64,000 nucleotides of DNA from JACVRW01 sp963812915 (GTDB lineage: Bacteria; Actinomycetota; Thermoleophilia; Solirubrobacterales; Thermoleophilaceae). The stretch covers positions 124,001-188,000 of the forward strand of contig CAWEXB010000011.1 of assembly GCA_963812915.1 (NCBI GenBank). The letters are read 5' to 3'. This document shows positions 1 to 7,593 of the stretch, in pieces. Made by a program: the position numbers and the translations under genes. Below the pieces are notes generated by a model that was given only the letters and a program-made list of their open reading frames with translations, had not been told where the DNA came from and did not search any database. Position 1 is the first letter of the stretch, and each line of letters starts with the position of its first letter.

Positions 1-1199
1 GCGTGGCGGCCATCTCCGCCGCCGACGACGAGATCGGCGACGTGATCGCCGACGCCATCGACAAGGTCGGCAAGGACGGCGTGGTCAACGTCGAGGAGGG
101 CCAGACGTTCGGCATGGACCTCGAGTTCACCGAGGGCATGCAGTTCGACAAGGGCTACATCTCGCCCTACATGGTCACCGACCAGGACCGCATGGAGGCG
201 ACCCTCGAGGATCCCTACATCCTCATCGCCAACCAGAAGATCGGGTCCGTGCGGGACATCCTGCCGGTGCTCGAGCAGGTCATCCAGTCGGGCAAGCCGA
301 TCCTGGTCATCGCCGAGGACGTGGAGGGCGAGTCCCTCGCCACCTTCGTGGTGAACAAGCTCCGCGGCACCTTCACCGGCGTCGCGGTCAAGGCCCCCGG
401 CTTCGGCGACCGCCGCAAGCGCATGCTGGAGGACATCGCGATCCTCACCGGCGGCGAGGTCATCACCGAGGAGATGGGCCTCAAGCTCGAGAACACCCAG
501 CTCTCGCAGCTGGGCCGGGCCCGCCGCGTCGTCGTCGCCAAGGACACGACGACGATCGTGGACGGCGCCGGCAGCAGCGACGACATCAAGGGCCGCATCA
601 ACCAGATCAAGACCGAGATCGAGAACACCGACTCGGACTTCGACCGCGAGAAGCTCCAGGAGCGGCTGGCGAAGCTGGCCGGCGGAGTGGCGGTCGTGAA
701 GGTCGGCGCGGCCACCGAGACCGAGATGAAGGAGAAGAAGCACCGCGTGGAGGACGCGCTGCAGGCCACCCGGGCTGCCCTCGAGGAGGGCATCGTCGCG
801 GGCGGCGGCGTGTCGCTGCTACGGGCCCAGGACGCGATCACGCTCGACGCGTTCGAGGGTGACGAGAAGACCGGTGCCCGCATCGTGTACCGCTCGCTCG
901 AGGAGCCGCTGCGCCAGATCGCGGACAACTCGGGCCTCGAGGGCTCGGTCGTCGTCAACGACGTCCGCAACGCCAAGGGCAAGAACGTGGGCCTCAACGC
1001 CGAGACCGGCGAGATCGAGGACCTCGTCAAGGCCGGCGTGATCGATCCCGCAATGGTCACCCGCTCCGCGCTCCAGAACGCGGCGTCGATCGCCAAGAAC
1101 ATCCTCACCACCGAGGCGATCGTTGCCGAGATGCCGGAGAAGGATGGCGCAGGCGCCGGCATGCCCGGCGGCATGGGCGGCATGGACGGCATGATGTAG
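1..1199 (+). CDS. groEL: Chaperonin GroEL (Hsp60), 5'-truncated by the window edge
   Basis: Cytosolic ATP-driven folding chamber subunit. The gene enters from the left; the frame in the window starts at base 3 and gives about 398 of the usual 540 or so residues. What remains is the end of the first intermediate domain, the whole apical domain (MDLEFTEGMQFDKGYISPYM), and the second intermediate and equatorial parts with the family signature ALEEGIVAGGG near base 776. The tail is the Gly-Met-rich end typical of bacterial GroEL (GMPGGMGGMDGMM). Two hairpins follow the stop at once, so it is the last gene of its transcript. Whether groES precedes it cannot be seen. Identity is certain from sequence; copy number (groEL1 or groEL2 type) is not, although the GGM tail rather than a His-rich tail fits the housekeeping type. 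Confidence 0.98.
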   Translation, partial: VAAISAADDEIGDVIADAIDKVGKDGVVNVEEGQTFGMDLEFTEGMQFDKGYISPYMVTDQDRMEATLEDPYILIANQKIGSVRDILPVLEQVIQSGKPILVIAEDVEGESLATFVVNKLRGTFTGVAVKAPGFGDRRKRMLEDIAILTGGEVITEEMGLKLENTQLSQLGRARRVVVAKDTTTIVDGAGSSDDIKGRINQIKTEIENTDSDFDREKLQERLAKLAGGVAVVKVGAATETEMKEKKHRVEDALQATRAALEEGIVAGGGVSLLRAQDAITLDAFEGDEKTGARIVYRSLEEPLRQIADNSGLEGSVVVNDVRNAKGKNVGLNAETGEIEDLVKAGVIDPAMVTRSALQNAASIAKNILTTEAIVAEMPEKDGAGAGMPGGMGGMDGMM

Positions 1200-1200
1200 C

Positions 1201-1249
1201 GAGACGGGCCTTCCGTCTCGAGTGTGAGGGCCCCGCTTAGGCGGGGCCC
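1201..1249 (+). terminator. Tandem hairpins after groEL, probable terminator
   Basis: Two perfect stem-loops follow the groEL stop. The first pairs GAGACGG (1201-1207) with CCGTCTC (1213-1219) around a 5-nt loop. The second pairs GGGCCCCGC (1228-1236) with GCGGGGCCC (1241-1249) around the loop TTAG, then runs into TTGTCGTTGGT. The T-run is weak, as is common in GC-rich actinobacteria, but stem strength and position support intrinsic termination. Confidence 0.8.
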
Positions 1250-1441
1250 TTGTCGTTGGTGGGGCGGCGGCAAGCCCAGGATTGGGCCCACCGGGCCCTC
1301 CTCCAGTCGTGAGTATCTGGCGCTCGGCGGGGTGTCTGTAGTGCGTAACCGCGCAGGGGCTGGGTAGGGGTTGGGGGCCGGCCGCCCGGCGCTCGACGCA
1401 CCCATGCGTCTTCGGCCTCGGAGAGGGGGCGGCGGGTCCTA

Positions 1442-1467
1442 TGGGTCGTTTCATCGGAAGCGCTTCC
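1442..1467. repeat. 26-bp direct repeat, copy 1, with LacI-operator-like palindrome
   Basis: This copy matches bases 1586-1611 with one mismatch (T/C) in 26. The last 12 bases, GGAAGCGCTTCC (1456-1467), are a perfect palindrome with a central CG, the form of operators used by LacI-family repressors. No gene start lies nearby, so a mobile or structural repeat is as likely as an operator. Confidence 0.6.
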
Positions 1468-1585
1468 GGGCGCCACAGCGACGCCCTCCGGGGCGCCCGG
1501 GTCGGCACGCCGTGCTCCCACGCCTCCCAGCCGCCGGGCCCCTCGTGCCTCGCCGTCACCATCCGGGCCGTGCCTGTCCCCGCTC

Positions 1586-1611
1586 TGGGTCGCTTCATCG
1601 GAAGCGCTTCC
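1586..1611. repeat. 26-bp direct repeat, copy 2, with the same palindrome
   Basis: The second copy lies 144 bp after the first, again ending in GGAAGCGCTTCC (1600-1611). Bases outside the 26-bp block differ, so the block itself is the repeated unit. Two identical operators at such a distance could support DNA looping, but no promoter or regulated gene is visible in the gap. Confidence 0.6.
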
Positions 1612-1654
1612 CGTCCCACCGTTGCGGAGCGCGTCGCGGTCGGCGCGGCTTTGA

Positions 1655-1754
1655 AACCTCCCGGACTGGCTGCCTCGGCGCGAACTTGGGAGGTTGTCGC
1701 TGATGGAGAGGCAGTACCTCCCGAGTTGCGCGGCGGCGACCAGCATCGGGAGGT
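1655..1754. repeat. Two tandem CCTCCC/GGGAGG hairpins, 60-bp period
   Basis: AACCTCCC (1655-1662) pairs with GGGAGGTT (1688-1695), and ACCTCCCGA (1716-1724) pairs with TCGGGAGGT (1746-1754). The left arms are 60 bp apart and so are the right arms, so this is a degenerate tandem duplication of a hairpin unit of about 40 bp. Loops are about 21-25 nt and GC-rich. The layout resembles REP/BIME-type extragenic palindromes between convergent genes. A structured small RNA is the alternative. Confidence 0.55.
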
Positions 1755-1824
1755 TCTGCTACGGAACCAGCCAGCGCCACGCCGACCGGCCGAGCCCCGA
1801 TCGAAGCGCCCGCGACGACGTGCG

Positions 1825-2703
1825 TTAAGCGCCTCCCAGCACCGCCGGCATCGCCAGCGGCCTCACTCCGAGGGACTCGGCGTCCGCCGTGCCGCGCGGC
1901 GTGGTCATCGGCTCCTCCATCAGCTCGGCCTCGTCCCAGGTGGCGAACACCTTCGGCCCGACGAGGCGGCCCAGCAGGCGGAGCGAGCGCCTCACGACCG
2001 GCAGCGGGACGTGGAGCAGCCGGCGTCGGCGGCCGGTGGGGCGCATCGCCGCCCGGACGATCTCGTCGTACGACAGCGTTTGCGGGCCGGCCAGCTCGAA
2101 GGTGCGCCGGCGAGAGCTCGACGCGGTAACCGCCGCCATCACGCAATCGGCCACGTCCTCTGCCCAGATCGGCTGGTAGAGCGCGCGGCCAGAGCCGGAG
2201 ATGGGGATCGCTGGCAGGTAGGAGAAGCGCTCGAGCAGGGTGAGCCAAGGGTCGCCGGGCGCGTACACGATCGAGGGACAGAAGACGGCGGTCTCGAGTC
2301 TCGAGCTCTCCACCGCCTCGCGCGCCAGCGCCTTGGCGCGAAGGAAGCGCGTCCGGGAGTGGTGGCGAGCGCCCATGGCCGAGAAGAACAGGAAGCGCCG
2401 GGCGCCCGCGCGCTCCGCGGCCCGGACCAACCGCAGCGTTGCCATGGCGTTCAGTTCCTCGATCGAGGCGCGCGGCTGGTCGCGGATCGTGGCGGCCAGG
2501 TGAACGACCGTCTCGACGCCTCGCAGCGCGTTGCGAAACGACGGTGGATTGGCCAGATCCCCGAGCGCGATCTGCACCCGCACGCGCTGGTCGCCCAGCC
2601 GCCGGGGATCGCGCACGAGGCAACGCACCAGCGCGCCGTCCGCGGTAAGCCGCCGCAGCAGCGCCGACCCGACGGTGCCCGTCGCCCCCGTCAGCAGGAT
2701 CAT
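1825..2703 (-). CDS. NAD(P)-binding atypical SDR / NmrA-like reductase
   Basis: A 292-residue Rossmann-fold protein of the atypical short-chain dehydrogenase group (NmrA / complex I NDUFA9-like). The start is set at ATG 2703 because the glycine-rich nucleotide loop MILLTGATGTVG follows directly; ten open codons upstream carry no signal. VVHLAAT (strand 4), the YAPGDPW segment and the C-terminal substrate region are typical. A classical YxxxK pair is not obvious, so it may bind NAD(P) without classical SDR catalysis. The ATG overlaps the stop of the upstream methyltransferase gene as ATGA, implying translational coupling and a shared pathway, perhaps quinone or polyketide tailoring. The substrate is not known. 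Confidence 0.8.
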   Translation of the reverse strand: MILLTGATGTVGSALLRRLTADGALVRCLVRDPRRLGDQRVRVQIALGDLANPPSFRNALRGVETVVHLAATIRDQPRASIEELNAMATLRLVRAAERAGARRFLFFSAMGARHHSRTRFLRAKALAREAVESSRLETAVFCPSIVYAPGDPWLTLLERFSYLPAIPISGSGRALYQPIWAEDVADCVMAAVTASSSRRRTFELAGPQTLSYDEIVRAAMRPTGRRRRLLHVPLPVVRRSLRLLGRLVGPKVFATWDEAELMEEPMTTPRGTADAESLGVRPLAMPAVLGGA

Positions 2704-3704
2704 GGCCGCCGCCCCACCACCACGACACGCCATGGGGAGCGCTCGTTGCGATGCAGCGCGACGTCCGCGAAACCCGCCTCCTCCATCCAGGCGCGGATCT
2801 CGGAGGGCTTGAAGTTGCGGCTGTGGCTCCAGGCGTAGAAGAGCAGGCTCGAGATCGCGCCGTGCTCCGACACCGGCTCGCCCGGCTCGGGCCGGGCCGA
2901 GTCGCCGATCACGAGGTAGCCGCCCGGGCGAAGTGCTTCACGCGCCATCCGGCAGAGCTCGCGGTCGCGTTCCTCCGGCAGGTGGTGCACCAGGTTGAAG
3001 ACCGAAACGACGTCGAGCCCGTCCCCCAGACCGAGCTCGAACACGTCTCCTTCGCGGAACGAGACCCTGTCGGCGCAGCCTTCCTCGGCCACGATGCGGC
3101 GGCCCACCGCCGCGCTCGGCGGTAGGTCGATAACGGTTGCCTCGAGCCCCGGATGGCGGCGGCACATCGCCATCGCGAACGCCCCGTGGCCGCCCGCCAC
3201 GTCCACCAGCCGGCTCGGGTCGTCCACCGGCACGAGCGCCGCATTCGCCTCGTGCTCGGGCCGCGAGATCTCGAACAGCCCACGGATGTACGCCTCCCAC
3301 CGCTCCGCTTCGCCGCGGCGCTCCTCGTGCATCGCGTACGGGCGGCCGCTGCGCACGGCGTCCGGCAGCAGGTCGAGCACCTGCCAGTGGAGGTCGCCCT
3401 GTTCGCCCACGAAGGTCGCGATCGACTCGGGCGAGGAGCGCACCAGCAGCCGCTCGCTGACGGGTGCGTTCCGGACTCGCCCGTCGCCGGCTTCGTCCAG
3501 GTATCGGAGCGTCGTCAGCGCCGTGACGAGTGTCTCCGCTCCCAGCGGATCCAGGCCCAGCCGCTCCGCCAGCTCGGACGCCGTGTATGGCCGCTCGTGG
3601 AGCGCCTCGAACACGCCCAGCATCACCGCCGTCGAGAGCGCGCGGGCGGCGACGAGACCCGTGAAGCTGTCGAGGAAGGGATCGGGCTCGCTTCGATCCA
3701 GCAC
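2700..3704 (-). CDS. SAM-dependent O-methyltransferase (two-domain, dimerising)
   Basis: A 334-residue protein with the two-part build of plant-type and polyketide O-methyltransferases. The N-terminal helical dimerisation domain of about 90 residues includes the winged-helix stretch ASELAERLGLDPLGAETLV. The Rossmann domain carries the SAM loop DVAGGHGAFAMAM, the acidic strand-2 end VIDLP and NLVHHLPEERDRELC, where one His is likely the general base. Length matches the family. It is the first gene of a two-gene operon with the reductase and is divergent from the ferredoxin gene across 109 bp. The substrate is probably a phenolic or quinone hydroxyl; this is inference. Confidence 0.85.
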   Translation of the reverse strand: MLDRSEPDPFLDSFTGLVAARALSTAVMLGVFEALHERPYTASELAERLGLDPLGAETLVTALTTLRYLDEAGDGRVRNAPVSERLLVRSSPESIATFVGEQGDLHWQVLDLLPDAVRSGRPYAMHEERRGEAERWEAYIRGLFEISRPEHEANAALVPVDDPSRLVDVAGGHGAFAMAMCRRHPGLEATVIDLPPSAAVGRRIVAEEGCADRVSFREGDVFELGLGDGLDVVSVFNLVHHLPEERDRELCRMAREALRPGGYLVIGDSARPEPGEPVSEHGAISSLLFYAWSHSRNFKPSEIRAWMEEAGFADVALHRNERSPWRVVVVGRRP

Positions 3705-3813
3705 CCGGCGGAGCCTACGAAACGCCGGTTGTCAGGCGGCCGGCGGCCTCAGGGCCGACGGTACAATCCGCGCTCCTCGCGCCCAAGCCCCCGTTGGACA
3801 CGAGAAGGAGAAG

Positions 3814-4080
3814 ATGGCCTACGTAATCGCCGAGCCCTGCATCGACACCAAGGACAACTCCTGCGTGGAGGTCTGTCCCGTCGACTGCATCCACCCCACT
3901 CCCGACGAGCCCGACTACGACGGGGTCAACATGCTGTACATCGACCCCGAGGAGTGCATCGACTGCGACGCCTGCGTCGAGGCCTGCCCCGTGGACGCCT
4001 GCTTTGCCGAGGACCAGCTGCCCGACGAGTGGCAGAACTACATCCAGATCAACGCCGACTACTACAAGCAAGCCGGCTAG
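3814..4080 (+). CDS. fdxC: 7Fe-type ferredoxin (FdxC-like)
   Basis: An 88-residue electron carrier. Cys9, Cys17 and Cys21 (C-x7-C-x3-CP) form the motif of a [3Fe-4S]-type site. The second motif CIDCDACVEACP has the CxxCxxCxxxCP pattern of a [4Fe-4S] site. The N-terminus MAYVIAEPC matches the FdxA/FdxC family of actinobacteria. The start ATG follows the strong ribosome site GAGAAGGAG; the frame is open further upstream, but this start fits the family. The C-terminal extension (EWQNYIQINADYY) is usual. It probably serves oxidoreductases or P450s. The MBL-fold gene starts 37 bp downstream on the same strand. Confidence 0.93.
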   Translation: MAYVIAEPCIDTKDNSCVEVCPVDCIHPTPDEPDYDGVNMLYIDPEECIDCDACVEACPVDACFAEDQLPDEWQNYIQINADYYKQAG

Positions 4081-4117
4081 CTCCGCCGGGTTCGGCCCGG
4101 GCATAGACTGCAACCGG

Positions 4118-4824
4118 ATGCGCGTCGCTCCGGGCGTCTACAGCATCGGGCAAAAGAAGGGCGGACGCGTTCACGCGTATCTGTTCGACCACGGCGGCGA
4201 GCTGACCCTGGTCGACACCCTCTTCGATACGGACGCTCGGCCGGTGCTCGACTGCATTCGGCGGATCGGGCGCTCGCCGGGAGACCTCAAGCACATCGCC
4301 ATGACCCATGCGCATCGTTCGCATCTCGGCGGCCTGGCGAGGCTCAGACAGCTCAGCGGCGCGCTCGTCTACGCCCACGAGTGGGAGGCGGACATCATCG
4401 CCGGCGAACGCGCCGCCCAGCCGGTCAGCCTCCGGCCGGGCGGCCCGGTCTGACCACGTACAAGTTTCGAATCGGGCTGGCGGTCGGACGCCCGAAACAC
4501 GTGCGGTGCCCCGTCGACCGGAGCGTGAGTGAGGGCGACGAGGTCGGGCCGCTTCGCGTGCTCCACATCCCCGGGCACACACCGGGCCATCTTGCCTTCC
4601 ATTACGAGCCGCGCAACGTTCTAGCGGTCGGCGACGCGGTGGCGACCTGGCCGCGGACCGATGCCGGCTGGCCGGGCTTCAACCTGAACGAAGGGGAGTA
4701 CCGCGTCTCGCTCCGGCGCCTGGCGAAGGTCGAAGCGGCGGTGATCGCAGTGGGCCACGGCGAGCCGCTCACCGAACGTTCCGCCGACCGCGTGCACGAG
4801 CTGGCCGAGGGACTTCCCGGTTAA
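4118..4824 (+). pseudogene. MBL-fold metallo-hydrolase, interrupted by a frameshift
   Basis: Two frames together make one metallo-beta-lactamase-fold hydrolase of about 235 residues. The first (from ATG 4118) has VDTLFDTDARPVL and the metal motif THAHRSHLGG (residues 63-72). The second (open from about 4381 to 4824) continues with HIPGHTPGHLAFHY, the AVGDAV aspartate and the VGHGEPL histidine. The first frame hits TGA at 4451-4453, and a missing base between about 4430 and 4453 reconciles them. The motif has Ser68 where HxHxDH has Asp, so one metal-2 ligand is replaced. The stop TAA shares TTAA with the convergent peroxidase stop. The gene is either a sequencing error or truly broken. Confidence 0.75.
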
Positions 4825-6602
4825 CGCACCCTTGCCCAGGGGGTGAAGGCGTTCTCGACCCCCCGAAGGGCGGGGTACAGACTCGGATAGTGGCGGAGCA
4901 GGATCGTGACCATGCTGTTGTCGTCGATCCAGTTGAGCCCGGTTTGGGTGTACATCTCCGGCGTGTAGTCGCGCGTGAAGAAGCGATCGCTCTTCAGCCG
5001 GCGTGCGGCCATCAGGATGAACACACGGAACGCCGTATCGCTGAAGCCGAACCCCTTGGGCTTGCGCTCCGCATACAGGCCGACCATGAGGTCGACGCGC
5101 TCGATGTCGCCGCCGTACACCTCCCGGACATGCTCGGCCACGCGTGCGTCCCCGGTCAACTCCTCGAAGGATTCGGCCGGCTTCAGGCGGAAGAGACACC
5201 GGAACTGGTTGTAGCGGGGAACGCCGCGCTCGCGCGAGCGCAGGATGTCGACGGCGGCGAGATCCAGCTCGCTTCCGTCCGGGCGCACGAGGTGCTGTAG
5301 GGAGCGCGGGTAGTTGTAGAGCGAGATCTCCCCGGGGTGGGCGACCCCGAACGAGTAGAGCCCGTTCGCCATCCCGATCTCCGCGAGCTGGTCGCGCGCG
5401 TGCAGCGCCGCGAGCTCGGCGAACTCCCGCTCCAGCGGAGGCTCGTCACGGTCCAGGAAGTGGAACGTGTACTCGTCCGGCAGCAGGGGGTGCATCCGAT
5501 AGACCGCGACGAACTCCTCGGTGAGCGAGTAGGGCACGTAATGGTGATCGGTCTTCGAGCCCGGGATCCCGCTGAGGAAGTCTCCCGATCCGAGGCGGCC
5601 GAGGCGTCGGCGCAGCCGTTCTCCAACGAACCCAGACCAGGACACGCGGAGCGCGTAGCGCGTGGTCGGGTGGGCGATGATCGCCTGGGTCCACTCGGTG
5701 GTGTGGATCTTGGCCATCAAGGCGGCGTTGATCAGGCGCGCCTTCTCGTAGATGCGGTCGTCCGTCCAATCGGCGTGCTCTCGGCGCAGGCGCTCGCAGA
5801 TCGCGTTGTGCTCCAGCATGAAGAGCGTGTGGAGGAGACCCAGCCCGAGCCAGAAGTTGCCTTCCACGCCACTGAGGTCGACGAACCTTTCGAGGTCCTT
5901 AGGGGGAAGCCCGTCCGGCCCGATTCGCAGCTTGCCGTCCTCGTGGGTCCGGATTGCGGCGGCGAAGTCCTCCTTGGAGCCATAGATCTGAGAGGCGTCC
6001 CACCAGTGGCTGTCGGCGGTCACAAACGTGGGGGGAGTCTCCGGGTCCTCATCCGATGTGGGGTCCCGGAGGGTGCGGGGGATCACCATTGGCCGGTGGG
6101 GCCAGTCGTCGTCGCCCGCCAGCTCCAGCTCCCAGCTGTGTTGGTCGTCGTTCTTTCCGTGGCTGAACCAGTCGTGGACCTCGAACTGGAGCCACGCCGC
6201 CGCCAGGACGTTGAGCGTCGTCGCGGGCAGGAAGCGCTCCCGCGTCATGAGCTCCCGGCTGATGGTCCGGGGACTCGGGGCGAGCAACGCACCGTCCGGC
6301 TCGGGGAAGGTGTATCTGCGCGGCACGTTCCGACCAAAGCGCGTGCCGATGCTGCCCATGAGCGGCTGCTCGAGGTCGTTCAACGTCCCGTCCCTCGTCC
6401 GGCGGGACGTGTATTCGGGATCGGCCGCGCGCCGTCTGAGGTCGGCGTCCGCCGGCCGCAGTCCGGTGTCCTCGAGGTTGCGATCGCGCAGCCGGCGGCG
6501 AACGCCGCTGAGCGTGACCATGCCGATCAGGAGAGGAAGGCGATCCCAGCCAAAACGACGATCGAGCCAGTCGGAGAGAGCTAGATACGGCTTGGAGAGC
6601 AC
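4821..6602 (-). CDS. Haem peroxidase-family protein, alpha-dioxygenase-like
   Basis: A 593-residue member of the animal haem peroxidase superfamily, closest in pattern to fatty-acid alpha-dioxygenases. The distal haem site is AAWLQFEVHDWFSHG with His143. HTTEWTQAIIAHP follows, and the proximal site is VYRMHPLLPDEY with His371. GTRFGRNVPR and the YNQFRCLFRLKP region also fit. Alpha-dioxygenases insert O2 at the alpha carbon of fatty acids. GTG 6602 is chosen as start: it lies 22 bp after the upstream NTF2-like stop and precedes the first conserved segment (LSKPYLALSDWLDRRFGW), while upstream codons are low-complexity and antisense-like. It is the last gene of an operon with two NTF2-like genes. 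The true substrate is not shown. Confidence 0.85.
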   Translation of the reverse strand: MLSKPYLALSDWLDRRFGWDRLPLLIGMVTLSGVRRRLRDRNLEDTGLRPADADLRRRAADPEYTSRRTRDGTLNDLEQPLMGSIGTRFGRNVPRRYTFPEPDGALLAPSPRTISRELMTRERFLPATTLNVLAAAWLQFEVHDWFSHGKNDDQHSWELELAGDDDWPHRPMVIPRTLRDPTSDEDPETPPTFVTADSHWWDASQIYGSKEDFAAAIRTHEDGKLRIGPDGLPPKDLERFVDLSGVEGNFWLGLGLLHTLFMLEHNAICERLRREHADWTDDRIYEKARLINAALMAKIHTTEWTQAIIAHPTTRYALRVSWSGFVGERLRRRLGRLGSGDFLSGIPGSKTDHHYVPYSLTEEFVAVYRMHPLLPDEYTFHFLDRDEPPLEREFAELAALHARDQLAEIGMANGLYSFGVAHPGEISLYNYPRSLQHLVRPDGSELDLAAVDILRSRERGVPRYNQFRCLFRLKPAESFEELTGDARVAEHVREVYGGDIERVDLMVGLYAERKPKGFGFSDTAFRVFILMAARRLKSDRFFTRDYTPEMYTQTGLNWIDDNSMVTILLRHYPSLYPALRGVENAFTPWARVR

Positions 6603-6624
6603 GATGGCCCCGGGTGCGCGGAAG

Positions 6625-7068
6625 CTATCCTCCGCGCACTCCGCTCTCGGCGCCCGCCGCCTGGATGGCAGCCTCCCAGCTGGCGTATCCCGTCCCGCGC
6701 CGGATGAGGCCGTCGGTGAACTCGAAGAGATGGCCCCAGTCGTGTTCGACGACGATTCCGTCGCGGCCTTCGACGCGCTGGCTGAGCAGGGCGAGCACGC
6801 GCTCACGCACCGACTCGCACCGCCTGATCTCGACCGAGAAGGCGTCCCAGACGCCCCGGACCGTCTGCCAGTACTTGAGCGCACCCTCACGCCCGCGATA
6901 TGAGGGGTTGAAGTCGGGGTAGACGCCGGATGTCGTCAGTTCGATCTCGGGGTGCAGAAGGTCGAGGAAGGTGGGAAGGTCGTTCTCGTTCGTGGCCTGA
7001 TAGAGGCGCCTGACGATCGCGACGTTTCGCTCGGACAAGTCCAACCACCCTTCCGCATTCGGGGTCAC
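6625..7068 (-). CDS. SnoaL-like / NTF2-fold protein
   Basis: A 147-residue cone-shaped NTF2-fold protein. The hallmark N-terminal helix is ERNVAIVRRLYQATNENDLPTFLDLLHPEIE, followed by the curved sheet (EHDWGHLFEFTDGLIRR). Proteins of this fold act as small isomerases or cyclases, or as uncatalytic ligand binders. GTG 7068 is taken as the start because the fold begins about 12 residues later. It lies 35 bp downstream of a second NTF2-like gene and 22 bp upstream of the haem-dioxygenase gene. The set looks like one unit for handling a hydrophobic or oxidised substrate. No catalytic residues can be assigned with confidence. Confidence 0.75.
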   Translation of the reverse strand: MTPNAEGWLDLSERNVAIVRRLYQATNENDLPTFLDLLHPEIELTTSGVYPDFNPSYRGREGALKYWQTVRGVWDAFSVEIRRCESVRERVLALLSQRVEGRDGIVVEHDWGHLFEFTDGLIRRGTGYASWEAAIQAAGAESGVRGG

Positions 7069-7103
7069 CCGATCGCGCGCCGCCCAAACCTGAGCGGCAT
7101 AGC

Positions 7104-7529
7104 CTACCGACTGGGCCCGGACTCGGCCTCGGCGTCGGCGGCACGCTGAGCCGCCAGCGCCTGCTCTCGGGTGGCGTACTCCTCCAGGCTCACCGCCGTG
7201 TCTCCGCGCAGCGTCCAGACCTGGCAGAAGTGGTTGTCCAGCTCGAGGCCGCTCCCCCTGCCGCGGGCCCGACCGCGCACGACAACCAACACCCGGTCGT
7301 CGAGCTCGATCAGCTCCTCGGTCTCGAGCCGCAGCCCGTCGAAGGTGCTGAGCCAATCCTCGACGTAGCGGCGCACCCTCGCGTGGCCTCGGTGGGTGCC
7401 CGCGATGGGGCTGTCCTCCAGCGGCGTCCACTCGAAGTCGGGGTCCAGGCGGGCGAGCATGCCGTCGACGTCACCTCGGTTCAGGGCGCCGATGACCTCG
7501 CGGACGAGCTCCGTGTTGTCCGGCTGCAT
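7104..7529 (-). CDS. SnoaL-like / NTF2-fold protein, second copy
   Basis: A 141-residue NTF2-fold protein. The first helix reads NTELVREVIGALNRGDVDGML, followed by DPDFEWTPLEDSP, the loop AGTHRGHARVRRYVEDWL and the sheet strands VLVVVRGRARG and VWTLRGDTAVSLEEY. This is the common uncharacterised actinobacterial SnoaL-like family. It is first in the three-gene operon leading to the haem peroxidase. It is only distantly similar to the next gene, so the pair looks like an old duplication or two recruited members. The C-terminal tail is Ala/Glu-rich. The function is unknown. Confidence 0.78.
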   Translation of the reverse strand: MQPDNTELVREVIGALNRGDVDGMLARLDPDFEWTPLEDSPIAGTHRGHARVRRYVEDWLSTFDGLRLETEELIELDDRVLVVVRGRARGRGSGLELDNHFCQVWTLRGDTAVSLEEYATREQALAAQRAADAEAESGPSR

Positions 7530-7593
7530 CGCGTCGAGAAGTATCCCTGCTGATCTTCGTGCCGCGACGGCGGGGGTGCCCGCGCGCGCTCGG

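Larger units (their letters stand above)
1250..1824. other. Gene-free convergent gap with repeats
   Basis: No convincing gene lies here. groEL ends on the left and the reductase gene ends on the right, so both flanks are 3' ends. Open frames on both strands exist only because the DNA is GC-rich; none has a ribosome site, conserved motif or sensible composition. The gap holds a pair of 26-bp direct repeats with a palindromic core and a pair of CCTCCC/GGGAGG hairpins with a 60-bp period, listed separately. The composition suggests an extragenic repeat region rather than a lost gene, though a small RNA cannot be excluded. Confidence 0.6.

Noticed and set aside
1250..1824. A hidden protein gene in the groEL downstream gap
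   Set aside because: Candidate frames on both strands lack ribosome sites and conserved patterns, and they include the repeat units.
1441..2838. A 465-codon plus-strand frame across the repeat gap and the reductase gene
   Set aside because: It spans intergenic repeats and then runs antisense to a conserved Rossmann protein. The composition is Arg/Pro/Gly-rich noise.
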